A stretch of DNA of 64,000 nt from UBA7803 sp040219935 (GTDB taxonomy: Bacteria; Pseudomonadota; Gammaproteobacteria; Pseudomonadales; Azotimanducaceae). Shown here piece after piece: positions 9,898 to 19,082 of the stretch; the stretch's first letter is position 1, and each line of letters begins with the position of its first letter. Under the pieces are notes generated by a model. The model was not told the DNA's origin. It saw nothing but the letters and a program-made list of their open reading frames with translations, and searched no databases. The position numbers and the translations under genes are program-made. The stretch lies in the NCBI GenBank assembly GCA_040219935.1, contig JAVJUA010000057.1:28939-92938 (forward strand), read 5' to 3'.

Positions 9898-10685
9898 GCG
9901 CGGTGCCCGCCGACGGCGGCGGCATCCTCGACCTGTTCGGCCTTGGCGGCCGGGTGGCGGTGGTGACCGGCGCCGGCCGCGGCATCGGCGAGGGCATCGC
10001 CCGCGGCTTTGCCCAGGCGGGCGCCAGCGTGGTGGTGGCCGCGCGGCGCACGGCCGAGATCGAGGCCGTCGCCGAAGACATCCGGAAGTCCGGGGGCCAA
10101 GCCCTGGCTGTGACCACGGACGTCAACGACGATGACGCTCTGGATGCCCTGGCGCGGGCGGCCGTCGACCGGTTCGGCGGCCTCGACATCTGGGTCAACA
10201 ACGCCGGCGGCTCGCCCCTGCGCATGCCGTTGGAGGACCTGCCGCGGGAAGAGTGGGAGCGCACCCTGGCGCTGAACCTGACCGCCGTCTACCGCGGCTG
10301 CATCACCGCCCGCCGCTACATGAAGACCGGCAGCATCATCAACATCAGCTCCGGCGCCGGCACCGGGCCGGTGCCCGGCAGCGCCCACTATGGCGCCGCC
10401 AAGGCCGGCACCAACTCGCTGACCTGGACGCTGGCTGCCGAGTTCGCGCCCGACATCCGGGTCAACGGCGTGGCGCCGGGAGCGATTCCCACCGAGGTGA
10501 TGCTGAAGGCCATCGGCAGGACCGAGGACGAGCTGGATGCGGTGCTGGCGGAGTGGAAGATTCCCCTGGGCCGGCTGGGCACCCCGCGCGACATCGCGGC
10601 CGCCTGCGTGTACCTGGCCTCCGATGCCGCGAGCTGGGTGAGCGGCGAGATTGTCCGGGTGGGCGGCGGCGCCCGGCCCCGCTAG
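9894..10685 (+). CDS. Short-chain dehydrogenase/reductase
   Basis: A 263-residue SDR starting at a GTG that overlaps the upstream stop. It has TGAGRGIGEG, a NNAGG dinucleotide-site motif, a catalytic serine in NISSGAG and YGAAK. The C-terminal segment ends with SWVSGEIVRVGGG, typical of FabG-like NAD(P)H enzymes. Last gene of the plus-strand group beginning at 7431. It is closest in pattern to the SDR at 18296, sharing LDIWVNNAGG and the phrase RVNGVAPG-IPTE, so the two look like paralogues. Specific substrate unknown. Confidence 0.92.
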   Translation: MSAVPADGGGILDLFGLGGRVAVVTGAGRGIGEGIARGFAQAGASVVVAARRTAEIEAVAEDIRKSGGQALAVTTDVNDDDALDALARAAVDRFGGLDIWVNNAGGSPLRMPLEDLPREEWERTLALNLTAVYRGCITARRYMKTGSIINISSGAGTGPVPGSAHYGAAKAGTNSLTWTLAAEFAPDIRVNGVAPGAIPTEVMLKAIGRTEDELDAVLAEWKIPLGRLGTPRDIAAACVYLASDAASWVSGEIVRVGGGARPR

Positions 10686-10778
10686 CCACGTCTACGCCCA
10701 CGTACGCCCAGGCGCGCGCCGCGTGCCTGTCACGCCGGCGTCGACGACCGTACAGCTCCCGATGTGGTGCCAGCAAAC

Positions 10779-10848
10779 GGGGCAATCTTCGAATAATCGG
10801 GGTAATGTGGCAGCGCAATACCCTATTATTCAGTACGATTACCCCATT
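10779..10848 (+). promoter_or_regulatory. Repeat-rich promoter/operator region of fic
   Basis: An AT-richer patch just upstream of fic holds four related elements: GGGGCAAT at 10779-10786, GGGGTAAT at 10799-10806, the inverse form in CAATACCCTA at 10816-10825, and ATTACCCC at 10838-10845. GAATAATCGGGGTA (10791-10804) and TACCCTATTATTC (10819-10831) form an imperfect dyad. This looks like an operator array, possibly bound by the winged-helix end of Fic itself. Confidence 0.5.
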
Positions 10849-10869
10849 TACACAGACCGAGCCGACCCC

Positions 10870-11937
10870 GTGCGCTCACTCTCGCCCGACTACCTCGCCA
10901 GACTGCGCTTTGACACGCAGCAACTGGCGACATTGCGCGCTCTTGGGGAGTACCGGGGCAAACAGCGCCTGTACGTGGCCCAGTCGCCAGAGGTACTGAG
11001 CGACTTGCGGCAGGTCGCGGTGGTCGAGTCCACCGAGTCATCCAATCGGCTCGAAGGGGTGGTCGTCGCAGCCGCTCGGCTGAAATCGCTGGTGCTCAAG
11101 AACGCCGCGCCCAAGAGCCGTTCCGAGCAGGAGGTGGCCGGCTACCGCGACGCGCTGGGCCTGATCCATGAAAGCGGCGACCAGATGCCCATTTCCGAGG
11201 GCACGGTGCTACAACTGCACGGCATCCTGTATCGCTACATGCCGCAGCCCGGCGGGCACTGGAAGACCACCGACAACGACATCATCGAACGGCACCCGGA
11301 CGGCAGCGCGCGCATCCGCTTTCGACCGGTGGCCGCGCATCTCACACCGTTGGCGATGACGGATCTGCTCGCGCGTTATCGCGCCGCGCTGGATCAACAT
11401 CTGGCCGATCCGCTGGTGCTGGTGCCGCTGGCCATACTCGACTTCCTGTGCATCCACCCCTTCCCGGATGGCAACGGGCGCATGGCGCGGCTGCTCACTC
11501 TGCAACTGCTCTACCACTTCGACTACACCGTGGGCCGCTTCATTAGTCTGGAGCGCATCTTCGAGGAATCGAAGGAGAGCTACTACGAAACCCTGGAAGC
11601 CAGCTCCCGGGGCTGGCACGAGGCCGCGCACGATATCGCACCCTGGCTGGATTATTTCTGGGGCGCACTGCTGCGAGCCTACAAGGAATTCGAGGAGCGC
11701 GTCGGCACCATCGAACGCGGTCGCGGAGCCAAGGGTGACCGTGTGCGCGCCGAGATCCTCAAGCGCAATCTGCCGTTCTCGATCTCCGAGATCGAAGAAG
11801 CCTGCCCCGGCGTCAGCCGTGACATGGTGCGGCTGGTACTGCGCGCGATGAAGAAGGAAGGCTTGATTGCACCGACCGGCAAGGGACGCGGGGCCAAGTG
11901 GATCGGCCTCGGCCCGCGACCGCCAACACAACGATAG
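10870..11937 (+). CDS. fic: Fic-family AMP-transferase with N-terminal inhibitory helix
   Basis: A 355-residue Fic protein that transfers AMP (or another nucleotide part) to protein hydroxyls. The active loop is H196-PFPDGNGRMAR, a full match to HxFx(D/E)GNGRxxR. The inhibitory motif (S/T)xxxE(G/N) is present as S58-NRLEG before the Fic core, placing it in the class with an N-terminal inhibitory helix. The C-terminal ~60 residues (ILKRNLPFSISEIEEACPGVS and after) look like a winged helix. The GTG at 10870 begins RSLSPDYLARLRFD, where relatives usually start. An ATG at 10762 is possible but would translate the repeat-rich upstream region. It belongs to a foreign patch, not the catabolic cluster. 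Confidence 0.9.
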   Translation: MRSLSPDYLARLRFDTQQLATLRALGEYRGKQRLYVAQSPEVLSDLRQVAVVESTESSNRLEGVVVAAARLKSLVLKNAAPKSRSEQEVAGYRDALGLIHESGDQMPISEGTVLQLHGILYRYMPQPGGHWKTTDNDIIERHPDGSARIRFRPVAAHLTPLAMTDLLARYRAALDQHLADPLVLVPLAILDFLCIHPFPDGNGRMARLLTLQLLYHFDYTVGRFISLERIFEESKESYYETLEASSRGWHEAAHDIAPWLDYFWGALLRAYKEFEERVGTIERGRGAKGDRVRAEILKRNLPFSISEIEEACPGVSRDMVRLVLRAMKKEGLIAPTGKGRGAKWIGLGPRPPTQR

Positions 11938-11957
11938 AAGAACTCTCGGGATCGCTA

Positions 11958-12069
11958 ATGCCTACATTGAACTGGATCGGTAAAGAAGCCGTGGTCAAAC
12001 ACCACAAAGAAGTACCGTTCCGCCTGCTGGAGCCGGTGGCGGAGCTGTCCTGCGGGGATGCCGACAGGC
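11958..12069 (+). pseudogene. 5' remnant of a type III restriction-modification DNA methyltransferase (mod)
   Basis: Twenty nt after fic an ATG opens a frame reading MPTLNWIGKEAVVKHH, EVPFRLLEP and ELSCGD. That is the N-terminus I recognise from site-specific adenine methyltransferases of type III restriction systems, which continue into GNLLVQGDNL and a DPPYNTGN catalytic motif. Here the match stops after about 37 codons, and the frame runs on into antisense of the histidine phosphatase without any methyltransferase motif. It is thus a truncated, non-functional gene start. No res gene is present. The junction with resident DNA lies near 12070-12110. Confidence 0.7.
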
Positions 12070-12110
12070 GCCTGGCATGGAACTCTGCAGGCGTACGCCG
12101 GGCGGCCTCG

Positions 12111-12701
12111 TCAGCCCTGCACGTCGTGCAGGTGCACGGCCTCGTTCAGTGTGCGCACGGTGCGTTCGCCCGAGCGCGCGCAGACGAAGCGGTTGATGCT
12201 GGTGTAGTCGGGGTTGAAGAAGAACCGCGGCGAGAAGCCGATGACGTGCGCGGCCCAGACGTTGATGACGCCGCCGTGGCAGGCCACGGCCACCCGCCGC
12301 CCGGCGTTGGCGTCGACGATCTCCTCCAGAGCAGAGACCACCCGAGCTGAGAACTCGTCGAACTCGGCGATGGCATCGCCGCGCATGATCGCCTGCCAGC
12401 GTTCGAAGTCCACCTCCTTCAGACGCTCCATGGGCACGTACTCGGAGGCATCGCGATCGTACTCGGCCACGCCCGGGTGCAGCTCGATCTCGAGGCCGCG
12501 CAGCGATGCCAGCGACTCGGCGGTCTCGCGCGCGCGCCGCAGCGGGCTCGAGTACAGCCGGTCGACGCGCTCGCGCTGCAGCCATTGGGCCATCTCCTCG
12601 GCCTGACGTCGGCCGAGCGCAGCCAGCGGCGGGTCGGCGGGGCGACCGTCGTTGGTTTCGACGTGTTCCGGCAGGCCGTGGCGGATCAGCAGCAGGTCCA
12701 T
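12111..12701 (-). CDS. Histidine phosphatase family (phosphoglycerate mutase-like) protein
   Basis: A 196-residue phosphohistidine-type phosphatase. The N-terminus MDLLLIRHG carries the RHG motif with the nucleophilic His at position 8, SSPLRRARETAE supplies the second arginine and phosphate contact, and AVACHGGVINV carries the second catalytic His. The acid/base is likely Glu in ERLKEVDFERW. It lies 3 nt downstream of the korB stop on the same strand, so it is probably the last gene of that operon. Natural substrate unknown; the family spans sugar phosphates, cofactors and proteins. Confidence 0.9.
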   Translation of the reverse strand: MDLLLIRHGLPEHVETNDGRPADPPLAALGRRQAEEMAQWLQRERVDRLYSSPLRRARETAESLASLRGLEIELHPGVAEYDRDASEYVPMERLKEVDFERWQAIMRGDAIAEFDEFSARVVSALEEIVDANAGRRVAVACHGGVINVWAAHVIGFSPRFFFNPDYTSINRFVCARSGERTVRTLNEAVHLHDVQG

Positions 12702-12704
12702 AGC

Positions 12705-13699
<995 letters not shown>

Positions 13700-13703
<4 letters not shown>

Positions 13704-15565
13704 GGCTTCACTTCCTTCATGCGCGGCTGCGCATGCTCACTGATGGCGCGAACGATCTCGGCGACGACGAACGGCTGGCCGCTGACCTTGTTGAGCTGAG
13801 CAACGGATACGCCCAGGCGGTCGCGCAGCAGCGTCGCGAGCTGGCCGTTGTTGAGCTCCGGCACCAGGATGGCGTCGAAGCCGGCCAGCAGCTCGGACAG
13901 GTTCTTCGGCAGCGGGTTCAGATGGCGCAGATGGATGTGGGCCACGTTCAGACCGCTGCGCAGGCAGTCGCGCACGGCCCTGGCCACCGCGCCGTAGGTG
14001 GAGCCCCAGGCGACCACGGCCAGCCCGCGCGCGGGTCCCTGCTCGATGGTCTGGTCGGGCACGAAGTCGGCCACCTTGGCCACCTTGTCACGACGCATGT
14101 CGGTCATGGCCTGGTGGTTGGCGGCCTCGTAGGAGATGTTGCCGGTGCCGATGTCCTTCTCGATGCCGCCCACCCGATGCACGAATCGCGGATCACCCGG
14201 GCTGGCCCAGATGCGCGCCTGGGTGGCGGGGTCGCGGCGGAAGACGCTGCCTGGCGCGTCGCCGGCGGCAGGCCGGGTGGTGTCGATCGGGGCGAAGGCG
14301 TCGAGATCGGGGATGGGCCACAGCTCGGAGGAGTTGGCGATGTAGCCGTCGGTGAGCAGGATGACCGGCGTCATGTGCCGCACGGCGATGCGCACCGCCT
14401 CGATGGCGGTGGCGAAGCAGTCACCGGGCGAGCGGGCGGCGATCACGGGCACCGGCGTGTCGGCGTTGCGCCCGTACACGGCCTGGTACAGATCCGACTG
14501 CTCGGTCTTGGTGGGCATGCCCGTGGACGGTCCGGCCCGCTGCGAGTTGACGATGACCATGGGCAGCTCGGTGGCCACCGCCAGGCCGATGGCTTCGGTC
14601 TTGAGCGCCACCCCGGGTCCCGAGCTGGAGGTGATGCCCAGCTTGCCGGCGTAGGACGCTCCCAGGGCGGCGCAGACGGCGGCGATCTCGTCCTCGGCCT
14701 GGAACGTGGAGATGCCCACCTCCTCGAGGCCGGCCAGGTGGTGCAGCACCGACGACGCCGGGGTGATGGGGTAGGAGCAGAACAGCATCTCGGTGTCGGC
14801 CAGCTCGCCGGCCGCAACCAGCCCCAGCGCCAGCGCCTCGGCGCCGGTGACGGTGCGGTACTCGGCGGCCGCCAGCGGCGCCGCCGGGGTCGGGCGCTGC
14901 ACCAGGGTGTGCGCCAGCTCGGCGGTCTCGCCGTAGGCATGGCCGGCGTTGAGGGCGGCCAGGTTGGCGTCGCGCATGGCCTGGTCGCTCTTGAATCGGC
15001 GCTCGATCCAGCGCAGCGACGGCTCGCGTGGCTGGTCGAACATCCACAGCATCAGGCCCAGGGCCCAAAAGTTCTTGCAGCGCAGCGAGTCCTTGACGCC
15101 CAGCCCGAACGGCTTCACCGCCTCCTGGGTCAGCCGCCCCATCTCCACCGGCACCACCTGAAAGGCGTCCAGGCTGCCGTCTTCGAGCGGGTTGGTGACC
15201 AGGTCCGCGCGCTTCAGACGCTGCTCCGTGAAGGTTTCCGGGTCGACGACCACCAGCGCGCCCGGGCCGAGCTGACGCAGGTTGACCACCAGCGCGGCCG
15301 GGTTGAAGGCGATCAGCACGTCCGGCGTGTCGCCCGGCGTGGTGATGCGCTCGCCGCCGAACTGAATCTGGAACGCGGACACGCCGTAGCGGGTGCCCGT
15401 GGGCGCCCGGATCTCGGCCGGAAAGTCGGGCAGGGTGGCCAGGTCGTTGCCGGCCAGCGCCGATGCCGCCGTGAACTGCTGACCCTGCAACTGGATCCCG
15501 TCGCCGGAATCGCCTGCGAAGCGCAGCACGTAGCTGGCTGCAGGGGAAAGCTGCGGTTGGCTCAT
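13700..15565 (-). CDS. korA: 2-oxoacid:ferredoxin oxidoreductase, fused gamma-alpha subunit
   Basis: A 621-residue subunit with the gamma domain first (YVLRFAGDSGDGIQLQGQQF to about residue 190), then the alpha pyrimidine-binding domain (FCSYPITPASSVLHHLA, TFQAEDEIAAVCAALGASYAG, SSGPGVALKTEAIG). This fused architecture is usual for bacterial KorA. It pairs with korB directly downstream. Two starts fit: ATG at 15565 (chosen, matching family N-termini) or GTG at 15589, which overlaps the upstream stop and would add eight residues. The reduced ferredoxin it makes could feed oxygenases, but that is only inference. Confidence 0.92.
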
Positions 15566-15585
15566 GGGCTTTCGATCGTCCTCCG

Positions 15586-16461
15586 TCACTGTAACTTCAG
15601 GCTGCTCACCATCTCGGCATGATCGTCGAGCTCGCGCGAGACGGTGTCCGCATCGGCCGACGACAGCCGGAACAGCAGCGTATCGACGTCCAGGGCGGCG
15701 AGCCGCTCGACGACGGCCGCGTCGATGTAGGTGCCCGACACCACGATCATAGGCGGTCGCTTGCCCGCCTGCGCGGACATGTCCCGCAGTCTGGGCACCC
15801 AGGCCTCCAGCTCCGCCAGGGGCGTCATGCGGCCCGGCGAGATCTCGTTGGCCTCGGGGATCACCACCGGCAGCCAGCTGTCACCGTAGCTGGCCGCGCG
15901 CTTGAGCACGTTGGGGCTGGCGCCGGCCACCAGCACCGGCGGGTGGGGCTGCTGCACCGGCTTCGGCCATTGCCACACCGGGTCGAAGTCGACGAACTCG
16001 CCATGATACTCCGCTTCCTCCTCGGTCCAGAGCACCTTCATGGCTTCGACGCGCTCGCGCATCAGCGCGAAGCGGCGCGCCGGATCCGTGCCGTGGTTGC
16101 GCATCTCCGGCTCGTTCCAGCCGGCGCCGATGCCGAACAGCACCCGGCCGTTCGAGATCTGGTCGAGGCTGGCCACCGCCTTGGCGCAGTTGATCGGATC
16201 GTGCTGGGTGAGGATGCAGATGGCGGTGCCGAGCTTGATGGTTGATGTGGTGGCCGCGGCGCTGGCCAGCGCCACGAACGGATCGAGCATGCTGGCATAG
16301 GGCCGCGGCACCGTATCGGCCAGCGGGAACCGGGTGTCGAGCGGAATGTGCGAGTGTTCGGATACCCAGAACGAGTCGAAGCCACGCTGCTCCGCGGCCA
16401 GGGCAACGCCACCGGGACGCGCGCTCTCATCGGTGACGAACATGCTGACGCCGAATTTCAT
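15586..16461 (-). CDS. LLM-class flavin/F420-dependent oxidoreductase
   Basis: A 291-residue luciferase-like TIM-barrel protein. It has MKFGVSMFVTDES, the segment GFDSFWVSEHSHIP, IKLGTAICILTQHDPI and the family signature ISNGRVLFGIGAGWNEPEM, which matches the TIGR03619-like F420 branch. Members use either F420 or reduced FMN for hydride or oxygen transfer; which one applies here is not visible. It probably shares an operon with korA, whose start lies within or next to its stop. ATG at 16461 is chosen over a TTG four codons upstream. In steroid and terpenoid clusters such enzymes are often encoded near thiolase/DUF35 pairs. Confidence 0.88.
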   Translation of the reverse strand: MKFGVSMFVTDESARPGGVALAAEQRGFDSFWVSEHSHIPLDTRFPLADTVPRPYASMLDPFVALASAAATTSTIKLGTAICILTQHDPINCAKAVASLDQISNGRVLFGIGAGWNEPEMRNHGTDPARRFALMRERVEAMKVLWTEEEAEYHGEFVDFDPVWQWPKPVQQPHPPVLVAGASPNVLKRAASYGDSWLPVVIPEANEISPGRMTPLAELEAWVPRLRDMSAQAGKRPPMIVVSGTYIDAAVVERLAALDVDTLLFRLSSADADTVSRELDDHAEMVSSLKLQ

Positions 16462-16525
16462 GGGAATCCTCAACGTGGCGGCGGCCGGGCCGACAGCGGC
16501 CCGGCCCCGGCAGCCGACGGCGGCG

Positions 16526-17668
16526 CTATCGGGAGATGATGGTCACGCCGCTCAGACCCGGCGCGCCGTAGACGTGGGTGTAGCCGGTCTTCGGGTTGTT
16601 GGGCACCTGGCGCGGGCCGCCTTCGCCGCGTAGCTGCACGCAGATCTCGTACACCTGCCGCAGCCCGGACGCGCCCACGGGCTCGCCGTTGGCCAGGCAG
16701 CCGCCATCGGTGTTGACCGGCAGCTTGCCCGTGATTTCGGTCCTGCCCTCATGCAGCCACTTTTCCTGGTCGCCGTCGGCGCAGAAGCCGTTCTCGGCCA
16801 TGTGCATGATCTCGGCGCCGGACTCGGTGTCCTGAAGCTGCGCCACGTCGATGTCTTCCGGGCCGATGCCGGCCATCTCGAAGGCCGCCTGAGACGCCTG
16901 CACCGTGGGGGCCGCGGCGCGCTCGATGGCCTGGGACTGGGAGAACACCTCGAACGAGCCGAACTGCCGCGTCTTGACGCTGACCGCCTTCAGGAACAGG
17001 GGCTTCGACGTGTACTGATGGGCCTTGTCGGCGCGGCACAGGATCATGGCGCAGCCGCCTTCCGCGGGCGAGCAGAACATGTACTTGCGCAGCGGATGAC
17101 ACACCATCTGCGAGTTGGCCACCTCGTCATAAGTGAACGCAGTGCGGCGCCAGGCGTTGGGGTTCTTGGCGCCGTTGTTGTAGTTCTTGACGGCCACCCG
17201 CACCAGCGCGTCCTCGCTGATGTCGTACTCGTGCATGTAGCGCTGGATCTTCATGCCGAAGAACTGCGGGGTCAGCGCCATGCCGATGTCGCCGTACCAC
17301 TTGCCGAGCCCGGAGGCCTCGGGGTTGACCGTGAAGGCGCCGCGCGGGTGCTTGTCGAAGCCCACCGCCATGCCGACATCGAACATGCCCGACTGAATCG
17401 CCATGAAGGCGGAGCCGAGCGCGCTGCCACCGGTGGCGCAGCCGTTGCTGACGTTGATGAACTGCAGGCCGGTGAGGCCGAGCTTGGAGACCATGCTGTC
17501 GGCGTTCCCTGCCGCACTGCTGCCGCCGTAGGCGAACTGCATGTCCTTCCACTCCAGACCCGTGTCCTTGAGCGCCTGGCGGGCCGCGAAGACCCCCTGG
17601 TCGAGGCCGGAAACGCCGTCGGTGCGACCGAACGGGTGAATGCCGATGCCGATGATGGCTACGTCCAT
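16526..17668 (-). CDS. SCP2-type thiolase / lipid-transfer-protein-like enzyme
   Basis: A 380-residue thiolase-superfamily protein. The nucleophile is C77 in SNGCATGGSA. The C-terminal motif reads NTDGGCLANGEPVGASG, so the usual GHP histidine is Glu; this GEP form is typical of one branch of thiolase-like enzymes rather than a damage sign. The DUF35 gene directly upstream on the same strand (17 nt gap) is the usual partner. Known pairs such as the steroid side-chain Ltp2/DUF35 complex do retro-aldol C-C cleavage of beta-hydroxyacyl-CoAs, while others are true thiolases. I favour C-C cleavage of a CoA-linked intermediate. Confidence 0.88.
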   Translation of the reverse strand: MDVAIIGIGIHPFGRTDGVSGLDQGVFAARQALKDTGLEWKDMQFAYGGSSAAGNADSMVSKLGLTGLQFINVSNGCATGGSALGSAFMAIQSGMFDVGMAVGFDKHPRGAFTVNPEASGLGKWYGDIGMALTPQFFGMKIQRYMHEYDISEDALVRVAVKNYNNGAKNPNAWRRTAFTYDEVANSQMVCHPLRKYMFCSPAEGGCAMILCRADKAHQYTSKPLFLKAVSVKTRQFGSFEVFSQSQAIERAAAPTVQASQAAFEMAGIGPEDIDVAQLQDTESGAEIMHMAENGFCADGDQEKWLHEGRTEITGKLPVNTDGGCLANGEPVGASGLRQVYEICVQLRGEGGPRQVPNNPKTGYTHVYGAPGLSGVTIISR

Positions 17669-17684
17669 GGGAGACCTCCTGATG

Positions 17685-18128
17685 TCAGTGCAATTCGTCT
17701 ACGGGCTGAAAGAAAAAGGCCATCACGTCCTTGCCGTCGCGCTCGACATACTTCTCCACCACCAGCTCCATGTCCATGCCGATGCGCAGCTTGTCGACGT
17801 CGTCGGTCTTGATGCGGGTCTCCACCCGCACCTGGCCCGGCAACTCGACGTAGCCGACGCCGAACGGCTTGAAGGTCTCCGGGGTTTCGGGACCGTCGTA
17901 GGGCGGGCGGTTGGGCAGGAAGCCCTGAATGGTCCAGGTCCACAGCTTGCCGCGGCGCTCCAGCTCGATGGTCTCGGTGTCCTGAGCGCAGCAGGCGGGG
18001 CAGCCATCCTGGGCCGGAAAGGTCACCACGCCGCAGCGCCGGCACTTGCTGCCGAGCAGGCGCGGGTCGTTGGACGGCCAGGTGAACAGGTTCTCGGCAA
18101 TGGGTACCTGGTTGGAAACGTTGGCCAC
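17685..18128 (-). CDS. Zn-ribbon/OB-fold (DUF35) partner protein
   Basis: A 147-residue acyl-CoA-binding accessory protein. It has a rubredoxin-like zinc ribbon, C29-x2-C32 and C43-x2-C46 (with an extra C47), then the OB domain containing FKPFGVGYVELPGQVRVETRI. Such proteins bind thiolases or enoyl-CoA hydratases and help hold CoA substrates. It is the first gene of the minus-strand pair with the thiolase and has operator site 3 directly upstream. Length and domain order are normal. Confidence 0.9.
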   Translation of the reverse strand: MANVSNQVPIAENLFTWPSNDPRLLGSKCRRCGVVTFPAQDGCPACCAQDTETIELERRGKLWTWTIQGFLPNRPPYDGPETPETFKPFGVGYVELPGQVRVETRIKTDDVDKLRIGMDMELVVEKYVERDGKDVMAFFFQPVDELH

Positions 18129-18157
18129 GGCGATCTCCCCTCGGGCTGAACTGGCAC

Positions 18158-18181
18158 AAAACCGACAAGCTGGACTGTTTT
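18158..18181 (+). promoter_or_regulatory. Operator-like site 3 (ACCGTCA-N4-TGACTGT family)
   Basis: Core 18161-18178 reads ACCGACA-AGCT-GGACTGT with AAA/TTT flanks (12/14). It lies in a divergent promoter region, 33 nt from the DUF35 start (minus) and 118 nt from the SDR at 18296 (plus), the head of the P450 operon. Confidence 0.6.
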
Positions 18182-18295
18182 ACCAGATTCCGATTAGCAT
18201 AGAAAGGGTGGAGGAGAGGTCCGACGGCCCATTCGCGGCCGCGGATCTTGCGCTTTTTTCCGGGTCGACCCGGATGGACCGAAGAGGGGCCATAC

Positions 18296-19057
18296 ATGGG
18301 GGGAGAACAGCAGGATCCGTACCGGCTGGACGGTCGGGTGGCCGTAGTCACCGGGGCCGGCAAGGGCATCGGGCGCGGCATTGCGCTGTGCCTGGCCAGG
18401 GCGGGCGCCGACGTGGTGGTGGCGTCCCGCACCGCCGCCGATCTTGAGGCCGTGGCCGCCGAGATCGAGGCGCTCGGACGCCGGGCCAGGGCGGTGACCG
18501 CCGACGTCACCAGGGCGGACGATCTGGAGGCGCTGGCCGCCGCTGCCGAGGCGCTCGGCGGCCTCGACATCTGGGTGAACAACGCCGGCGGGCTGCCGGA
18601 CGCGACCCCGCGCTACCTGACCCGCACGCCGGAAGACCGCTGGGACGCGCAGATCGATCTCAACCTCAAATCCGTATGGCTCGGCGCGGTCACCGCGTCC
18701 CGCCATATGAAGAGCGGCGTGATCATCAACGTCTCGTCACGGGCGGCCCAGGGTCCCAGCCGCAAGAACGGCCCCTACGGCGCCAGCAAGGCCGCGGTCA
18801 ACAGCCTTACCCAGACCCTGTCGGTGGAGCTGGCCCCGGCCATCCGGGTCAATGCCGTGGCGCCGGGGCCGATTCCCACCGAGAACTTCAACGAGTCCAC
18901 CAGCTTCCCCGACGACCAGCCCATCGAGCGCCTGCTCGGGGTGCCGCTGGGGCGCCTGGGCACGCCGGACGACATCGGTCATGCCGTGGTGTTCATGGCG
19001 TCGCCGGCGTCGAGCTGGATCACCGGGCAGTGTCTGTACGTGACGGGCGGCCTGTGA
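18296..19057 (+). CDS. Short-chain dehydrogenase/reductase
   Basis: A 253-residue SDR with TGAGKGIGRG, NNAGG, catalytic serine in NVSSRA and YGASK. The C-terminus SSWITGQCLYVTGG is FabG-like. The ATG at 18296 is chosen because the upstream in-frame extension (48 nt) is not conserved-looking; a GAAGAGGGG ribosome site lies about 8 nt before it. It heads the long plus-strand operon containing aldo/keto reductase, three P450-fold proteins and a ferredoxin, and is preceded by operator site 3. Probably oxidises or reduces a ring hydroxyl/ketone; substrate unknown. Confidence 0.92.
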   Translation: MGGEQQDPYRLDGRVAVVTGAGKGIGRGIALCLARAGADVVVASRTAADLEAVAAEIEALGRRARAVTADVTRADDLEALAAAAEALGGLDIWVNNAGGLPDATPRYLTRTPEDRWDAQIDLNLKSVWLGAVTASRHMKSGVIINVSSRAAQGPSRKNGPYGASKAAVNSLTQTLSVELAPAIRVNAVAPGPIPTENFNESTSFPDDQPIERLLGVPLGRLGTPDDIGHAVVFMASPASSWITGQCLYVTGGL

Positions 19058-19082
19058 GCACAGGGCGCTGGGAGAGGGATTG

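Noticed and set aside
10701..12099. 8-nt direct repeat CGTACGCC on both sides of the fic patch as insertion target duplication
   Set aside because: Short, palindromic and GC-rich, so chance is a fair explanation; no terminal inverted repeats or recombinase found.
13733..15622. 629-codon plus-strand open frame opposite korA
   Set aside because: Antisense of a well-conserved gene with composition typical of shadow frames; the matching length is coincidence.
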